Origin: Olsenella_K sp050953285
Lineage (GTDB): Bacteria > Actinomycetota > Coriobacteriia > Coriobacteriales > Atopobiaceae
Direction: 5' to 3'
Length of the DNA stretch: 64,000 nt
NCBI GenBank assembly: GCA_050953285.1
Contig: JBMNMK010000002.1
Span: forward strand, 1,054,001-1,118,000
Part shown: positions 8,562 through 18,856 of the stretch, in pieces
How positions within the stretch are numbered: the first letter of the stretch is position 1
Layout: each line of letters starts with the position of its first letter
Notes under the pieces: model-generated
The model's database searches: none
Told to the model about the DNA's origin: nothing
The model's input: the letters and a program-made list of their open reading frames with translations, nothing else
Translations under genes and position numbers: made by a program

Positions 8562-9650
8562 CTACACAAGAGGCGCTACAAAATTCAGCCCTAAGGTCTC
8601 ATCCAAACCAAAGATGATATTTGCGCACTGAAGAGCTTGCGCTGCTGCACCTTTTCCTAGGTTATCTATAGCAGCAGAGGCAATCAAAACATGGCGTCGC
8701 CTGGCGTCTAGAGCCACGCCTATCTGTGCTCGCGCGCTGCCTACAACAGACGCGCTGCTGGGCATCTGAGGCGTTTCAAGGACTTCTACCAGAGGATCAT
8801 CCCTGTACGCATCGCTATAGATCTGAGAGATTTCTGCCATATCTACCTCTGGTTTTATCTCCATATAGACCGTTGAGACAAGACCTCTGATCATAGGCAC
8901 CAGATGCGGCGTAAAGACCACATCTATAGGGCGTCCCGCCACGTGCGATAAGGCCTGCTCCATCTCCGGCGTATGTCTGTGAGATGCCACACCGTATGCC
9001 TCCACCGCATCAGAAGCATGACAGAAGTGTGTGCGCTCACTGGGCGTGCGGCCAGCACCGGATACGCCAGACTTGGCATCTACGATGACCAGAGATGAGC
9101 TCACGATACCGTGGGACAGCGCAGGCGCGGCCGCCAAAGCCGTCGCCGTAGGATAACACCCTGGCGCTGCCACCAGCACTGCTTGGTGCGCCATGTTCTT
9201 CTCGGCCAGTGACAAAAGATATGGACGCATGAGCTCCGGCAGGCCATAGACTGATTGTTTTAGCAGCTCAGGCGCGGTATGCGGGGTCTTGTACCAGTGC
9301 TCGTAGACATCTGGATCCAAAAGGCGGAAGTCCGCCGAAAGATCTATGACGGAGACGCCACGCTTCAAGAGCTCAGGCGTCAGATCGAGCGATGCGGTAT
9401 GCGGAACCGCCAAAAAAGCCACGTCCGCCACCTCACTGATACGGTCTGGATCAGGCGCGCTAAGCGTGATATCGCTCATACCACGCAGCGCGGGATAGAT
9501 GTCTTTAAGGGGTGTACCCTGGGCTTTTCTGTCTGTTACCATGCGCAGTTCAAACAGGGGATGGTCAAGGACCAATCGGACGAGTTCTATCCCCGCGTAG
9601 CCGGTAGCACCAACAATACACACAGAAATCTTGCCTGAAACTGCACTCAT
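8562..9650 (-). CDS. argC: N-acetyl-gamma-glutamyl-phosphate reductase ArgC
   Basis: 362 residues. Start at the ATG giving MSAVSGKISVCIVGATGYAG, where GATGYAG is the NADP-binding glycine motif at the N-terminus. The catalytic cysteine is in AAPGCYPTA, and HRHTPEMEQ and FTPHLVPMIRG are conserved. It reduces N-acetylglutamyl phosphate to the semialdehyde. First gene of the operon; the 317-bp gap upstream, shared with a divergent hydrolase gene, should contain the promoter. Confidence 0.95.
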   Translation of the reverse strand: MSAVSGKISVCIVGATGYAGIELVRLVLDHPLFELRMVTDRKAQGTPLKDIYPALRGMSDITLSAPDPDRISEVADVAFLAVPHTASLDLTPELLKRGVSVIDLSADFRLLDPDVYEHWYKTPHTAPELLKQSVYGLPELMRPYLLSLAEKNMAHQAVLVAAPGCYPTATALAAAPALSHGIVSSSLVIVDAKSGVSGAGRTPSERTHFCHASDAVEAYGVASHRHTPEMEQALSHVAGRPIDVVFTPHLVPMIRGLVSTVYMEIKPEVDMAEISQIYSDAYRDDPLVEVLETPQMPSSASVVGSARAQIGVALDARRRHVLIASAAIDNLGKGAAAQALQCANIIFGLDETLGLNFVAPLV

Positions 9651-9967
9651 TGTGATAAGACCTCTCTTCTTATCGCCGCTTAACTGGAAGCCGAGGGCAT
9701 ATCTGCCCCGCTCATACCGAACCCCTAAGGGTTTTATGTCTGCGCACATTAGCACAACGCCTGGCTATGCATACAAATCTTTTGGTTTGTTCTTCTTTCT
9801 GACACATACGCGTGACACATGCTCGCGATACATACGCGGGCAGTTTCCGGGCGCGCATCAAGGTTTCAGCACAAGCTCTTGATTCTCCAAATGGAGTCCG
9901 TTTTCCTGTGTGGTTTGGCTATAGTGGAGCATGCGTCTTTTTTGACGCTTGGCTCTAAGGAGATACC
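9651..9967. other. Divergent intergenic region argC / hydrolase
   Basis: 317 bp with no credible gene. It must hold the promoters for the arginine operon and the divergent hydrolase. A half-site-like TATGCAT occurs near 9765, reminiscent of one arm of an ArgR box, but the second arm is not convincing. A good AAGGAG ribosome site precedes the hydrolase start. No clear -35/-10 pair was found. Confidence 0.4.
9654..9674 (-). promoter_or_regulatory. Hairpin presenting the argC ribosome-binding site in its loop
   Basis: GATAAG and CTTATC form a short stem whose loop carries the AGAGAGG-like Shine-Dalgarno sequence of argC (minus strand). This could tune translation initiation; the arrangement could also be chance. 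Confidence 0.3.
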
Positions 9968-11080
9968 ATGCCCGCATCGAGCGCATATACCAATAAAGAA
10001 CTTGTAGCACACCGTGACGGTCTTACCATATACGGCCAGCTCTACCTGCCCGGATCTTGGGATGGCACGCCGCTTCCGTGCGTGATATGCGCACATGGCT
10101 TTGGTGCCAACTACCTGCACAATGTTCCATATGCGTGGGAATTGGCCAAGCAGGGCTACGCGGCCTATTGCTTTGACTTCTGCGGCGGAGGCTATGCGTC
10201 CAGAAGTGACGGCAACCCCATCAATATGTCGCTCACGACAGAGCTCAAAGACTTTCTAGCCGTGGTGGATATGATCTGTGAGCAGGACTTTGTGGATAAG
10301 AACAACCTCTTTTGCATGGGCGAAGGCCTAGGTGGTCTGGTTGCCTCCATGGCTGCGCATACGCTGCAAGATGTCGTAACGGGACTCATCTTGCTCTATC
10401 CAGCGTTTCAGCTGCATGATGACACGCGCCGCACCTTCCCCACCAAGAAGAACATCCCTGCCTCATACAGGCTTTTGGGCATGCGCGTGAGCCGCACCTT
10501 TGGAGAAGACGCTTGGGACACCAACCCCTTCACCCAGATGAGGGACTTTGCAGGAGATGTCTTACTGATCCACGGCGATGAGGACGCAACCTGTTTGGCA
10601 GAATACTCCGAGCGCGCCGCGCACGTGTTCAGCCATGCCCACCTCAAGATCATCCACGGTGGTCGCCATGTCTTCCGTGAGAGTGCACTGGAAAAGGCCG
10701 TCGAGACCGTCGCCGAGTTTGTGACGCATGAGGTTCAAAAGACTCAGGCGCGCGCAGAGGAGCGCACGGCAAAGACGCTTGAGGCAGCTCGCGCGCTCAA
10801 GGCTACCCAAGATGCCGTTCTAGCCGCTCAACGTGCTCTTATGGAGCAAGACCCCGCCTGGACACAGGCGCCCGGACAGCTTTCTTTGGACGAGAAGATC
10901 AAAGAAGCCGAGAAGAACCGCGCACCCCGGACTACATCCCAGACTGCGGCCCAAGCCGCGCCCCAGGCGCCGTCCCCGAGTGCACACGCTAGCGAGCAGC
11001 GCACGCGCGCTCGCTATGTAATGCCCGAGCCTGAGAAGTTTGTGCGTCGCCGCGCCCGCCATCTGAGAAGAGACTCCTAG
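9968..11080 (+). CDS. Alpha/beta-hydrolase-fold protein lacking the nucleophile serine
   Basis: 370 residues; start fixed by AAGGAG. Residues 1-250 match the alpha/beta hydrolase fold of BD-FAE/YitV-type serine hydrolases: CAHGFGANY (oxyanion region), HGDEDATC with Asp206, and HGGRHVF with His234. The nucleophile elbow, normally GxSxG, reads G-E-G-L-G at 118-122, so glycine 120 occupies the serine position (codons GGC GAA GGC CTA GGT). Residues about 250-370 form a charged, Ala/Arg/Glu-rich helical tail without known domain, ending in an Arg-rich stretch. It may be a non-catalytic binding protein, or use another residue. No signal peptide. Confidence 0.72.
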   Translation: MPASSAYTNKELVAHRDGLTIYGQLYLPGSWDGTPLPCVICAHGFGANYLHNVPYAWELAKQGYAAYCFDFCGGGYASRSDGNPINMSLTTELKDFLAVVDMICEQDFVDKNNLFCMGEGLGGLVASMAAHTLQDVVTGLILLYPAFQLHDDTRRTFPTKKNIPASYRLLGMRVSRTFGEDAWDTNPFTQMRDFAGDVLLIHGDEDATCLAEYSERAAHVFSHAHLKIIHGGRHVFRESALEKAVETVAEFVTHEVQKTQARAEERTAKTLEAARALKATQDAVLAAQRALMEQDPAWTQAPGQLSLDEKIKEAEKNRAPRTTSQTAAQAAPQAPSPSAHASEQRTRARYVMPEPEKFVRRRARHLRRDS

Positions 11081-11126
11081 GCGCGTCTCTGCGCGCCTGC
11101 GCGTCCGCTCGCCTACCCGTCTGCGC

Positions 11127-13097
11127 TTACGCGTCCTCACAAACCCGCAGGATAAAGCCCGTATCTCCCGGGATAGACAGGCGCGCCCTCCCGTACTCGA
11201 CCGCAAAGGTCACGTGCGCAGACACTTCTCGCCCGGAAGCGTCGCTATCTTGTACGTCCCTGTCTACAGGATCTGCGCTCAGGCCGCCAAAACGCTCCCA
11301 ATCCGTTGAAAATATGAGTTCAAGGCTGTGAGCCTGCGGAACAAAGAGCTCCACATCTCTCTGCTTTGCCTCCCCCACGTTGAGCACGCATACCATGCGC
11401 TCCTGCTCATAGCGCCGCTCATAGGCGTAGATGAGCCGGGGCGCAGGATCTTCTCCCAAAGAGATCCACGTGAAGCCAGCTGGCTCAAAATCCCACTTCC
11501 AGAGCGCAGGCGTCGTGAGATAGAGGTGGTTGAGCTCGCGCATGAACTGATAAAACCGCAGGTGCGTGGTGCCATCTGCCAGAAGCTCGCCCGCGTGGAC
11601 GCCGGCTGTCTCAGCATCAAGCGCCAGCGACTGGCGCGGATCCATCAAGTCCCAGTCCTGGAGCCTGCGCGCATCCCACTCCCGCAGCTGCGCCCACTCC
11701 GATCCCATAAATGTCAACTTCTTCCCGGGATGCGTTGCCATGTAGAGATAAAAGACGCGCGCGGAGGCAAACTTGCGCGGCCAGGGGCCAAAGCACTTGC
11801 CCACAAGCGTCGACTTTCCATACACGTTCTCATCATGAGAGAGCGGCAACACCCAGCGCTCGCTGGGAAAATAGTGCATGGAAAAGAGGATATCCCCGTA
11901 GTGCTCCCTGCGCTCAAAGTCCTGCTTGCGGAAGAAATCGGTGGTGTCGTTGATCCAGCCCATGTCCCACTTATAATCAAAACCTAAACCACCAGCCGTC
12001 GCAGCACCCGTGACGGCCGGATACGTAGACGAGTCTTCCGCAATGAGCACACAGCCAGGACACGTACGGTGAAGCTCTGCATTCATCCTTCTCACAAACG
12101 ACACGGCCGCCTCATTGACACCACGCCCAGGATCTCCGCCCCAATAGAGCATGCGACTCACCGCATCCATCCTGAGGCCATCAAAGTGAAACTCTTCCAG
12201 CCACCAGCGCGCAGCTGATATCAAAAAGCTCTGCACCTCCGGGCGCGACAGCATAAAGTTACGGCTCCCCCACTCAGATATGGCCAGCTCATCGGTGGGG
12301 TATTCATAGAGCTTTGTGCCGTCGAAGTCCGCCAGACCCCACGCATCTGCGGCAAAGTGCACCGGCACAAAGTCCATTATGCAGGCAATATGTGCGCGAT
12401 GCAGCTCATCTACCATGCGCTTGAGCTGCCATGCGTTGCCAAAGCGGCTCGTGGGCGAGAAAAACCCTGTGCCTTGATACCCCCACGATTCATCCAGCGG
12501 GTGCTCCGAGAGCGGCATGAACTCAACACAGTTGTAGCCAGCGTCACTCATATGCCCTATGAGCTGCGGCGCTATCTCATCATAGGTGTACCAGTCCGTC
12601 CGCGCACCGCCCTTGCGCCGCCAGCTGGCAAGGTTCACCTCGTAGATATTGAGCGGCCCATCTAAAGCAGCGCTTCCATCTTCACCCGCACTTCTCGCCC
12701 GAATGCTGCACCAATCAGCATCTTGCCACTCGTACCACAGATTGCGTACGACCGAGCGATGTTTTGGCCTTAACTCTGATCCAAACGCGTACGGGTCTGC
12801 GTGGGTGTGCACGGAGCCATCAAAGATGGTGATCTCATACTCATAGGCCATGCCGTCGTCCACCCCATCGACGGTGGTTTCCCACACCGTGGCATCGCCC
12901 ACGCGCATGAGCGGAATGCGCCAGTTATGGTGAAGCACCAGCGTGACCGCTTGCGCGGCGGGCGCCCACAGCCTAAAGATGGCGCGCTTGGGAACAGTGG
13001 CATCCATGTGGGCACCTAGATACCTGTAGACATTGCTCCAGGTACCGGCATGAAAGGAAAACGCATCAAAGCCATCCGATGTTGTGCCCACCACCAT
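11127..13097 (-). CDS. glgB: 1,4-alpha-glucan branching enzyme GlgB
   Basis: 656 residues, start supported by AAGGAG. An N-terminal CBM48-like beta domain (about 30-120) is followed by a GH13 barrel with all four signature regions: DFVPVHFAAD, GLRMDAVSRML (nucleophile Asp), LIAEDSST (acid/base Glu) and LPLSHDE. A C-terminal beta domain follows. It makes alpha-1,6 branches in glycogen. No other glycogen genes are in the window, so it is a stand-alone locus. It converges with the hydrolase gene, from which a short GC-rich spacer separates it. Confidence 0.93.
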   Translation of the reverse strand: MVVGTTSDGFDAFSFHAGTWSNVYRYLGAHMDATVPKRAIFRLWAPAAQAVTLVLHHNWRIPLMRVGDATVWETTVDGVDDGMAYEYEITIFDGSVHTHADPYAFGSELRPKHRSVVRNLWYEWQDADWCSIRARSAGEDGSAALDGPLNIYEVNLASWRRKGGARTDWYTYDEIAPQLIGHMSDAGYNCVEFMPLSEHPLDESWGYQGTGFFSPTSRFGNAWQLKRMVDELHRAHIACIMDFVPVHFAADAWGLADFDGTKLYEYPTDELAISEWGSRNFMLSRPEVQSFLISAARWWLEEFHFDGLRMDAVSRMLYWGGDPGRGVNEAAVSFVRRMNAELHRTCPGCVLIAEDSSTYPAVTGAATAGGLGFDYKWDMGWINDTTDFFRKQDFERREHYGDILFSMHYFPSERWVLPLSHDENVYGKSTLVGKCFGPWPRKFASARVFYLYMATHPGKKLTFMGSEWAQLREWDARRLQDWDLMDPRQSLALDAETAGVHAGELLADGTTHLRFYQFMRELNHLYLTTPALWKWDFEPAGFTWISLGEDPAPRLIYAYERRYEQERMVCVLNVGEAKQRDVELFVPQAHSLELIFSTDWERFGGLSADPVDRDVQDSDASGREVSAHVTFAVEYGRARLSIPGDTGFILRVCEDA

Positions 13098-13148
13098 GTG
13101 CGCTCCTTGTCGCTCATCTCTCCACGTGTCACGGCCCTCTATTTTAGG

Positions 13149-16100
13149 CTACTCAATGCTCTTCAAGCTCTCCACCATGTTGATGGCATCAAGCTTTCGC
13201 TTCATGATGAGGATGACCGCAAGGGAGAAGACCAGCGTGAGCACAAATGAAACCACGTAGCTCAAAGGATAGATATCGCGGCCAAACATGATGTAGTCCA
13301 CCTCGGCGGTCCTCACCACAAAGCCCTCAAGCGCCGTGCCCAAAAAGAGTCCCAAAACACCGCCCACAGTAGCTATGAACAGGGTTTCTCGCACAAGAGA
13401 AAGGAAAACTTCCGCCTTGGTAAAGCCCAGAACCTTGAGTGTTGCAATCTCTCGAATGCGCTCCTCCACATTGATATTGGTGAGGTTATACAACACGATA
13501 AAGGCGAGAAGAGCTGCGGAGACGATAAGCACCACCACAACCACGTTGACCACGCTGAGTGTGTGCTCGTATGCCTCCACGCTCTCTGACACCAGTGAGA
13601 CGGAAGACACCCCTGCACGCTCTTCCAGCTCATCACGCACGTGCTCTGCCGCATCACTGTTGCTGAGCTTAACCAAGTACGTGTTGTATTGAGCCTCACC
13701 CAGCCCCATGCGCTCCCATGCATCTTCTCCCAGGTAGACAATGTTATCCACATAGTTTTCTGCAATGTCTGTGCAGACTAAGTCGTGAGGATCCCCTATG
13801 GCATTTCCCACGCTGTCTTGCTCATAGAGCGAAAGCGTGGAGCCTGGCGTGACATTGGCGAGCTCCGAGAGCTTTTCTACCACAATGGCAGAGTCGTCAC
13901 TGAATGCCAGGGTGTGTCCGTCTTGCCTGTCGCGCAGGGTCACCATATCCGACATGTCTTGGCAGTTCTTGGCAACAACAATAGATACCCTGATAGAGCT
14001 GCCTTTTTCCTGGCTCGTATCCCCCTCATCCGCAGTTTTTACCTGCATGGTCGTTCTGGCACACAGCGCCATCGTGGCGCCTGGATCCTGCGCTTCAATC
14101 TCTTGTGCAAGCGCATCTAAATCCGCACCATCCGAGAGCCCCACTACCATATCGTAGGTGGTCAGCGGCCCAAATTGGCACGCAATAACATCCCATATGG
14201 CATCTCTTAGGCCAAAGCCCACCAACAGAAGTGCGGTAGTACCGGCAATGCCCACCACACTCATGAACAGACGACGCTTGTACCTGAATATATTTCTGAG
14301 CGATACCTTCCAGAGGAAAGAAAGACGCCGCCACAGAGGGCGTATCCGCTCCAACACAATGCGTTTTCCGGCAAGGGGCGCACGCGGCTGCATGAGCGCA
14401 GCCGGCACCTCATGCAGACTCACGCTGATAGCCGCCCACGTTGCAACGAGGGTCACGCCAATGCCCAACGCGCAGGACATAACGCCAATTGCAGGATCAA
14501 GCGGCAGAGGAAATGCCAGCGCAGGCACGCTATAAGTCACGCCATATGCATTCATAATGATCTCAGGCAAAAGCTGTGAGAGCACAAGCGTCCCCAGCAG
14601 AGCACCTGTGCCTGCAGCCGCCAGCGCATAGATGAGATAGCGGCTTGCTATGCGCATTTTTGTATATCCAAGCGCCTTAAACGTACCGATCAACACGCGC
14701 TCAGAGTCCACCATTCTGGTCATGGTAGTCAGGGCGACAAGAGCCGCCACCAGGAAAAACATCAGCGGAAACACCTGAGCTATGGCATCTATACGCTCCG
14801 TGTCGGCCGCATAGGTGGCAGCAGACTCACTTTGCGTGCGGTCCAGCACATAGATATCCGGGGCACCTATGGCATCAATATTTGCCTGCGCATCTGCAAT
14901 CTGCGCATCCGCATCCTGAAACTTTTCCTCCGCCTCCTGACGCTTGGCGGCAAGCTCCTGCGAGGCCTCATCAAGTTGTTCTTTTCCTGTCTCAATATCT
15001 GCGCGAGAAGTTCTGAGCTTCTCCTGGGCGCTTCTGAGCTGAGCCTCTGCGGCTGCAAGCTCTTCTTCAGCCTCTGCGCGTGAGCTTTCTAGCTGCGCCT
15101 TCCCTCGCGCGAGTTCTTCCTCACCCCGCTCAAGTGCGTCTTTGCCAGCATCGAGCTCTGATCTGGATGCCACAAGGGTTTGCGCCGCTGCGCGTGCCTG
15201 GTGTAAACTTTTCAACTCTTCTTGGCTTGGCAGCTGCTGCTCAAGTGTTGCAATGGCCGCCTCAAGCTCCGCGATAGCGTCTTCGAGGCCCTCTTGCCCC
15301 AGCTCCTGTGCTTTCCGCAGCTCTGAAAGCTCAGTCACAAGCTCATCATGGCGTGTGCGCACGGACTCTACCTGGACAATCATGGTATCGAGGCCATCGA
15401 GCACCTCTTGAGGAGTTGTCGTATCTGCAAACTGCGGCAGTTGCGCCTTCAGCTCAGCAAAACCTTGCTCATAGCGCGCCTCACCCGCATCCAGCGCTGC
15501 CTTCTGCTGCACGATCTTCTCGCCCGCCTGCTGAAGCTCATCTGCCGCAGCATTGAGCTGCTGATCTGCCGCTGTGCGCTCTCGCGCAAGCCGGGCAACT
15601 CCTGCCTCATAGTCCGCCTCGCCTTGAGCCAGCGCATCTTCTGCAGACGCGAGCTGGGCCGCCTTGTCCGCAAGCGTAGCCTCTGCCGAAGCTATCTCAT
15701 CTTGCGCGCTCTTCCGGCTTTCCTCAAGATCAGCTTTTTACTATCAAGCTCATCTTGCGCCTCTTGTTTGAGGTCGTTTTGGCGACGCTCTGCAAGCGTG
15801 GGCACCATATCTTCAACGCGAGTTCGCGCATCTTCTACCAGGTTTTCATACGCGGTGCTACCACTTTCCAAGGCGGTGGCATCTCTCAGGCCAACGGCGA
15901 GCGCCACGGCAGGAACATCTTCTGAAAACGCCTCCGGCAGCACAAAAATCACCTGGTCAAGCGTGCCAGACCCCATGTTGGTTGAACCAAAATTCTGTGA
16001 GTTCACATACTCCGGCGAGCTGACGGTACCCACCACCCTCAGGTGCGTATGCGCCAGCATTGTGTCCACATCATCAGAACTTGCCACGTCTATCTCTTGT

Positions 16101-16600
16101 CCCAGCGGCACCGCCTGTTTGCTCTCTTCCACCACCAGGCACTCAGACGGTGAGATTGGCCACCGTCCCTGCTCAAGGGTGAGCTTATCCAGAGATGAGG
16201 AGCTATCAAACGTGGATATGCGGGCGATAAAATCCGTGTCGCCCGCACTCACCTTGGCATCCACCAGGAGCACCGGCTGAACATCGGTAATGTCGTCTTG
16301 CGCCTGAAGCGTTTGAACATCTGCATCCTCAAAGCCCATGGTGGAGATGAGCTTGAGGTCCCAAAGGCCCTGATTGTCGTAGTACGCATCCTGCGCGGTG
16401 CGCATATCCATGCCCACCATCTTGAGACCAGCCAGAAAACCGCAGCCTAGAGCCACTATCCCTACGATGGCCAAAAAACGGCCGAGGCTTGTCCGCACCG
16501 AACGCAGAAGTGCTCGCGCAAAGGCACTCATCGAGCGCCTATGCGCGCGGGTGCGCGGTCGGGGGCGCAAACGGGGACGGGGATGTGAGCGCGGACGCAT
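13149..16600 (-). pseudogene. FtsX-type ABC transporter permease split by a single-base frameshift
   Basis: Two open frames together encode one permease of about 1,150 residues. The 5' part (16600 to 15692) gives an Arg-rich cytoplasmic start, one membrane helix (FLAIVGIVALGCGFLAG) and an extracytoplasmic domain. The 3' part (13149 to about 15735) gives a long coiled coil of about 250 residues rich in Glu/Ala/Gln, then paired FtsX/MacB membrane blocks and the C-terminal TM bundle. The frames change at a run of five A (minus strand): with six A the reading continues as ...SKKADLEESRKS... into the coiled coil. The downstream frame stays free of stops, so the damage is recent, a sequencing error, or ribosomal/polymerase slippage. 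The start at 16600 lies 2 bp after the ATPase stop. Confidence 0.85.
15735..15739 (-). other. Frameshift point: homopolymer of five T (A on the coding strand)
   Basis: The coding strand reads AGT AAA AAG CTG and hits TAG at 15692 after about 14 codons. One added A restores a continuous frame for more than 850 codons. Confidence 0.8.
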
Positions 16601-16602
16601 GG

Positions 16603-17304
16603 CTACCACTCCACGAGCAATGCATCCACAGGCTGTTGGCAGAGCTCTTGAGAAGAGATACGACCTTCTCGCACATGGATAACACGGTGCGCTATCTGGG
16701 CAAAGGCGCTGTTATGCGTGACAATCACAACCGTTTTTCCGGTTTCTTGGCACGTATCTTGCAGAAGTTTGAGTATCTGGTGGCCTGTTTGGTAATCCAA
16801 GGCACCCGTAGGCTCGTCACAGAGCAGGAGCTTGGGATTTTTTGCCAAAGCGCGGGCAATGGCCACGCGCTGCTGCTCTCCGCCTGAGAGCTGGGAGGGA
16901 AAGTTATCCGCCCGCGAGCGCAAACCCACCATGTCAAGCGCCTCGTCGGGGTCCAAAGGATCTTTACAAATTTGGCTTGCAAGCTCAACGTTTTCCCGCG
17001 CGGTCAGGTTTTGGACAAGGTTATAGAACTGGAACACAAAGCCTATGTCATGGCGGCGATACTGCGTCAGGCCGCTCTCCTTCAAATCACGAATGGAGCG
17101 GCCGTCAAGCGTAATATCTCCTGATGTTAGCGAGTCCATCCCACCCAACATGTTGAGAAGCGTGGTCTTGCCAGCGCCGGAAGGGCCCAAAATAACAGCC
17201 AGCTCACCCGCCTCTATATCAAAAGTCATACCATTTGCCGCAGCAACTTCAACATCACCCATGTGATACACCTTGGTGACGTCTCTAAACTCCACAAATG
17301 CCAT
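16603..17304 (-). CDS. ABC transporter ATP-binding protein (MacB/LolD type)
   Basis: 233 residues from the ATG preceded by GGGAGGG; the open frame continues further upstream but without a ribosome site. Walker A GPSGAGKTT, signature LSGGEQQRVAIARAL, Walker B LLLCDEPTGALD and the switch His in VVIVTHNS are intact. It pairs with the FtsX-type permease that begins 2 bp after its stop, forming a MacB-like exporter or mechanotransmission complex. If the permease frameshift is real, this ATPase has lost its partner. Confidence 0.92.
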   Translation of the reverse strand: MAFVEFRDVTKVYHMGDVEVAAANGMTFDIEAGELAVILGPSGAGKTTLLNMLGGMDSLTSGDITLDGRSIRDLKESGLTQYRRHDIGFVFQFYNLVQNLTARENVELASQICKDPLDPDEALDMVGLRSRADNFPSQLSGGEQQRVAIARALAKNPKLLLCDEPTGALDYQTGHQILKLLQDTCQETGKTVVIVTHNSAFAQIAHRVIHVREGRISSQELCQQPVDALLVEW

Positions 17305-17473
17305 ATTGTCCCTCCCTGAGCACATTATGGCATAGTGGCAAAACGCAGCCAGCCTACTCACGCAAAAACGCCCCACATGGAGCGTCTGTGCTGTCAGACG
17401 GCGCACGCAGGCATTACGCGCAGGTCTGCGCCATACTTTAATGTGGCATGTCGCCGATCGATTGGAGATGAGC

Positions 17474-18856
17474 GTGGAGTTTCGCATTGAACATGACTCG
17501 ATGGGCCAGGTCAAGGTACCAAAAGATGCCCTGTGGGGCGCCCAAACAGAGCGCTCACTTGAGAATTTCCCCATTGGCAACCAGCTCATGCCCAAAGAGA
17601 TCATCAGGGCATTTGCGCTGGTCAAGAAGGCTGCCGCGCAAGCAAACGCGGAGCTCGGCGTGCTGGATCAAACCGTGTGTGACCTCATCTGTGAGGCGGC
17701 AGATGAGATTTTGGCAGGACAGCACGCAGACGCATTCCCGTTGAAGGTATGGCAGACCGGCTCGGGCACGCAATCAAACATGAACGTGAACGAGGTCATA
17801 GCCCACATTGCCAACGCGCATGCCCAGGAGCGATCCATTGAGCTTGAGGTGCCCATACATCCCAACGACCACGTAAACAGATCTCAAAGTTCTAACGACA
17901 CCTTCCCCACCGCCCTCCACGTGGCCGCCGCTCTAGCGCTGACCGAGGAAGTCATTCCACCATCGCAGCACCTCATGGGGACCTTCAAACGCCTTGAAGT
18001 GGAAAATGAAGGCGTCGTAAAAAGTGGACGCACGCATCTTCAAGACGCGGTGCCCATCGCGTTTAGCCAGGAGATCTTTGGCTGGAGAGGCCTTGTAGCA
18101 ACACCTCTTGACCAGATGGTGAAGGTCTTGCCATTTCTCTACAAGCTGCCGCTTGGGGCCACGGCCGTCGGAACCGGTCTCAACGCACCGGCAGGTTTTG
18201 GTGAGCTTGCCTGCAACAAGCTGCGGGACATGACCGATCTTCCCTTCAGCCCTGATCACAACCCCTTCCATGCACTGACGTCCAAAGATGCCCTGGTATT
18301 TGCCCATGCAACCATCAAGGCATTGGCGTGCAATCTCATGAAGATTGCCAACGATATACGCTGGCTGGCATCTGGTCCGCGCGATGGCTTGGGTGAGATC
18401 ACCATCCCTGCCAACGAGCCCGGAAGCTCCATCATGCCCGGCAAGGTCAATCCTACCCAGTGCGAGGCGCTCACCATGGTGGCCGTTGAGGTCATGGGAA
18501 ATGATGCCGCCATTGGCATTGCCGCCTCTCAAGGCAACTTTGAGCTGAACGTCTTTATGCCGGTCATTGCCCATAACTATCTGGAATCTGCACGCCTACT
18601 GTCCGACGCCATTGCCAGCTTTGATGAGCGCTGCTGTCAAGGCATTGTTGCCAACAGGGAAAAAATGAGGGCGAACCTGCACAACTCTTTGATGCTTGTC
18701 ACATGCTTAAACCCCTACATTGGCTACGAGCGCGCGGCACACGTTGCGCACACCGCCTATGAGGAGGGCATTTCTTTGCGTGAAGCATGCATCAAGCTCA
18801 ACTACCTCACTCCCGAGAAATTCGACGAGGTCTTCAAACCAGAGGAGATGGTCTAA
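17474..18856 (+). CDS. fumC: Class II fumarate hydratase FumC
   Basis: 460 residues from a GTG start, chosen because GGAG lies exactly 6 nt upstream and the product then begins VEFRIEHDSMG, matching the FumC N-terminus; an ATG 6 bp earlier directly abuts the GGAG. The superfamily signature GSSIMPGKVNPTQ near residue 320, plus GSGTQSNMNVNE and SSNDTFPTALH, are conserved. Iron-independent, reversible fumarate to L-malate. Its TAA overlaps the ATG of the malic enzyme gene (TAATG), so both should be made together. Confidence 0.95.
   Translation: MEFRIEHDSMGQVKVPKDALWGAQTERSLENFPIGNQLMPKEIIRAFALVKKAAAQANAELGVLDQTVCDLICEAADEILAGQHADAFPLKVWQTGSGTQSNMNVNEVIAHIANAHAQERSIELEVPIHPNDHVNRSQSSNDTFPTALHVAAALALTEEVIPPSQHLMGTFKRLEVENEGVVKSGRTHLQDAVPIAFSQEIFGWRGLVATPLDQMVKVLPFLYKLPLGATAVGTGLNAPAGFGELACNKLRDMTDLPFSPDHNPFHALTSKDALVFAHATIKALACNLMKIANDIRWLASGPRDGLGEITIPANEPGSSIMPGKVNPTQCEALTMVAVEVMGNDAAIGIAASQGNFELNVFMPVIAHNYLESARLLSDAIASFDERCCQGIVANREKMRANLHNSLMLVTCLNPYIGYERAAHVAHTAYEEGISLREACIKLNYLTPEKFDEVFKPEEMV

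Noticed and set aside
9128..9200. A prophage, integrase or plasmid-type gene anywhere in the window
   Set aside because: None was recognised; the only mobile element supported is the ISL3 copy at 20265-21830.
9755..9790. Possible ArgR box near TATGCAT before argC
   Set aside because: Only one half-site matches; the second arm and the expected spacing are absent.
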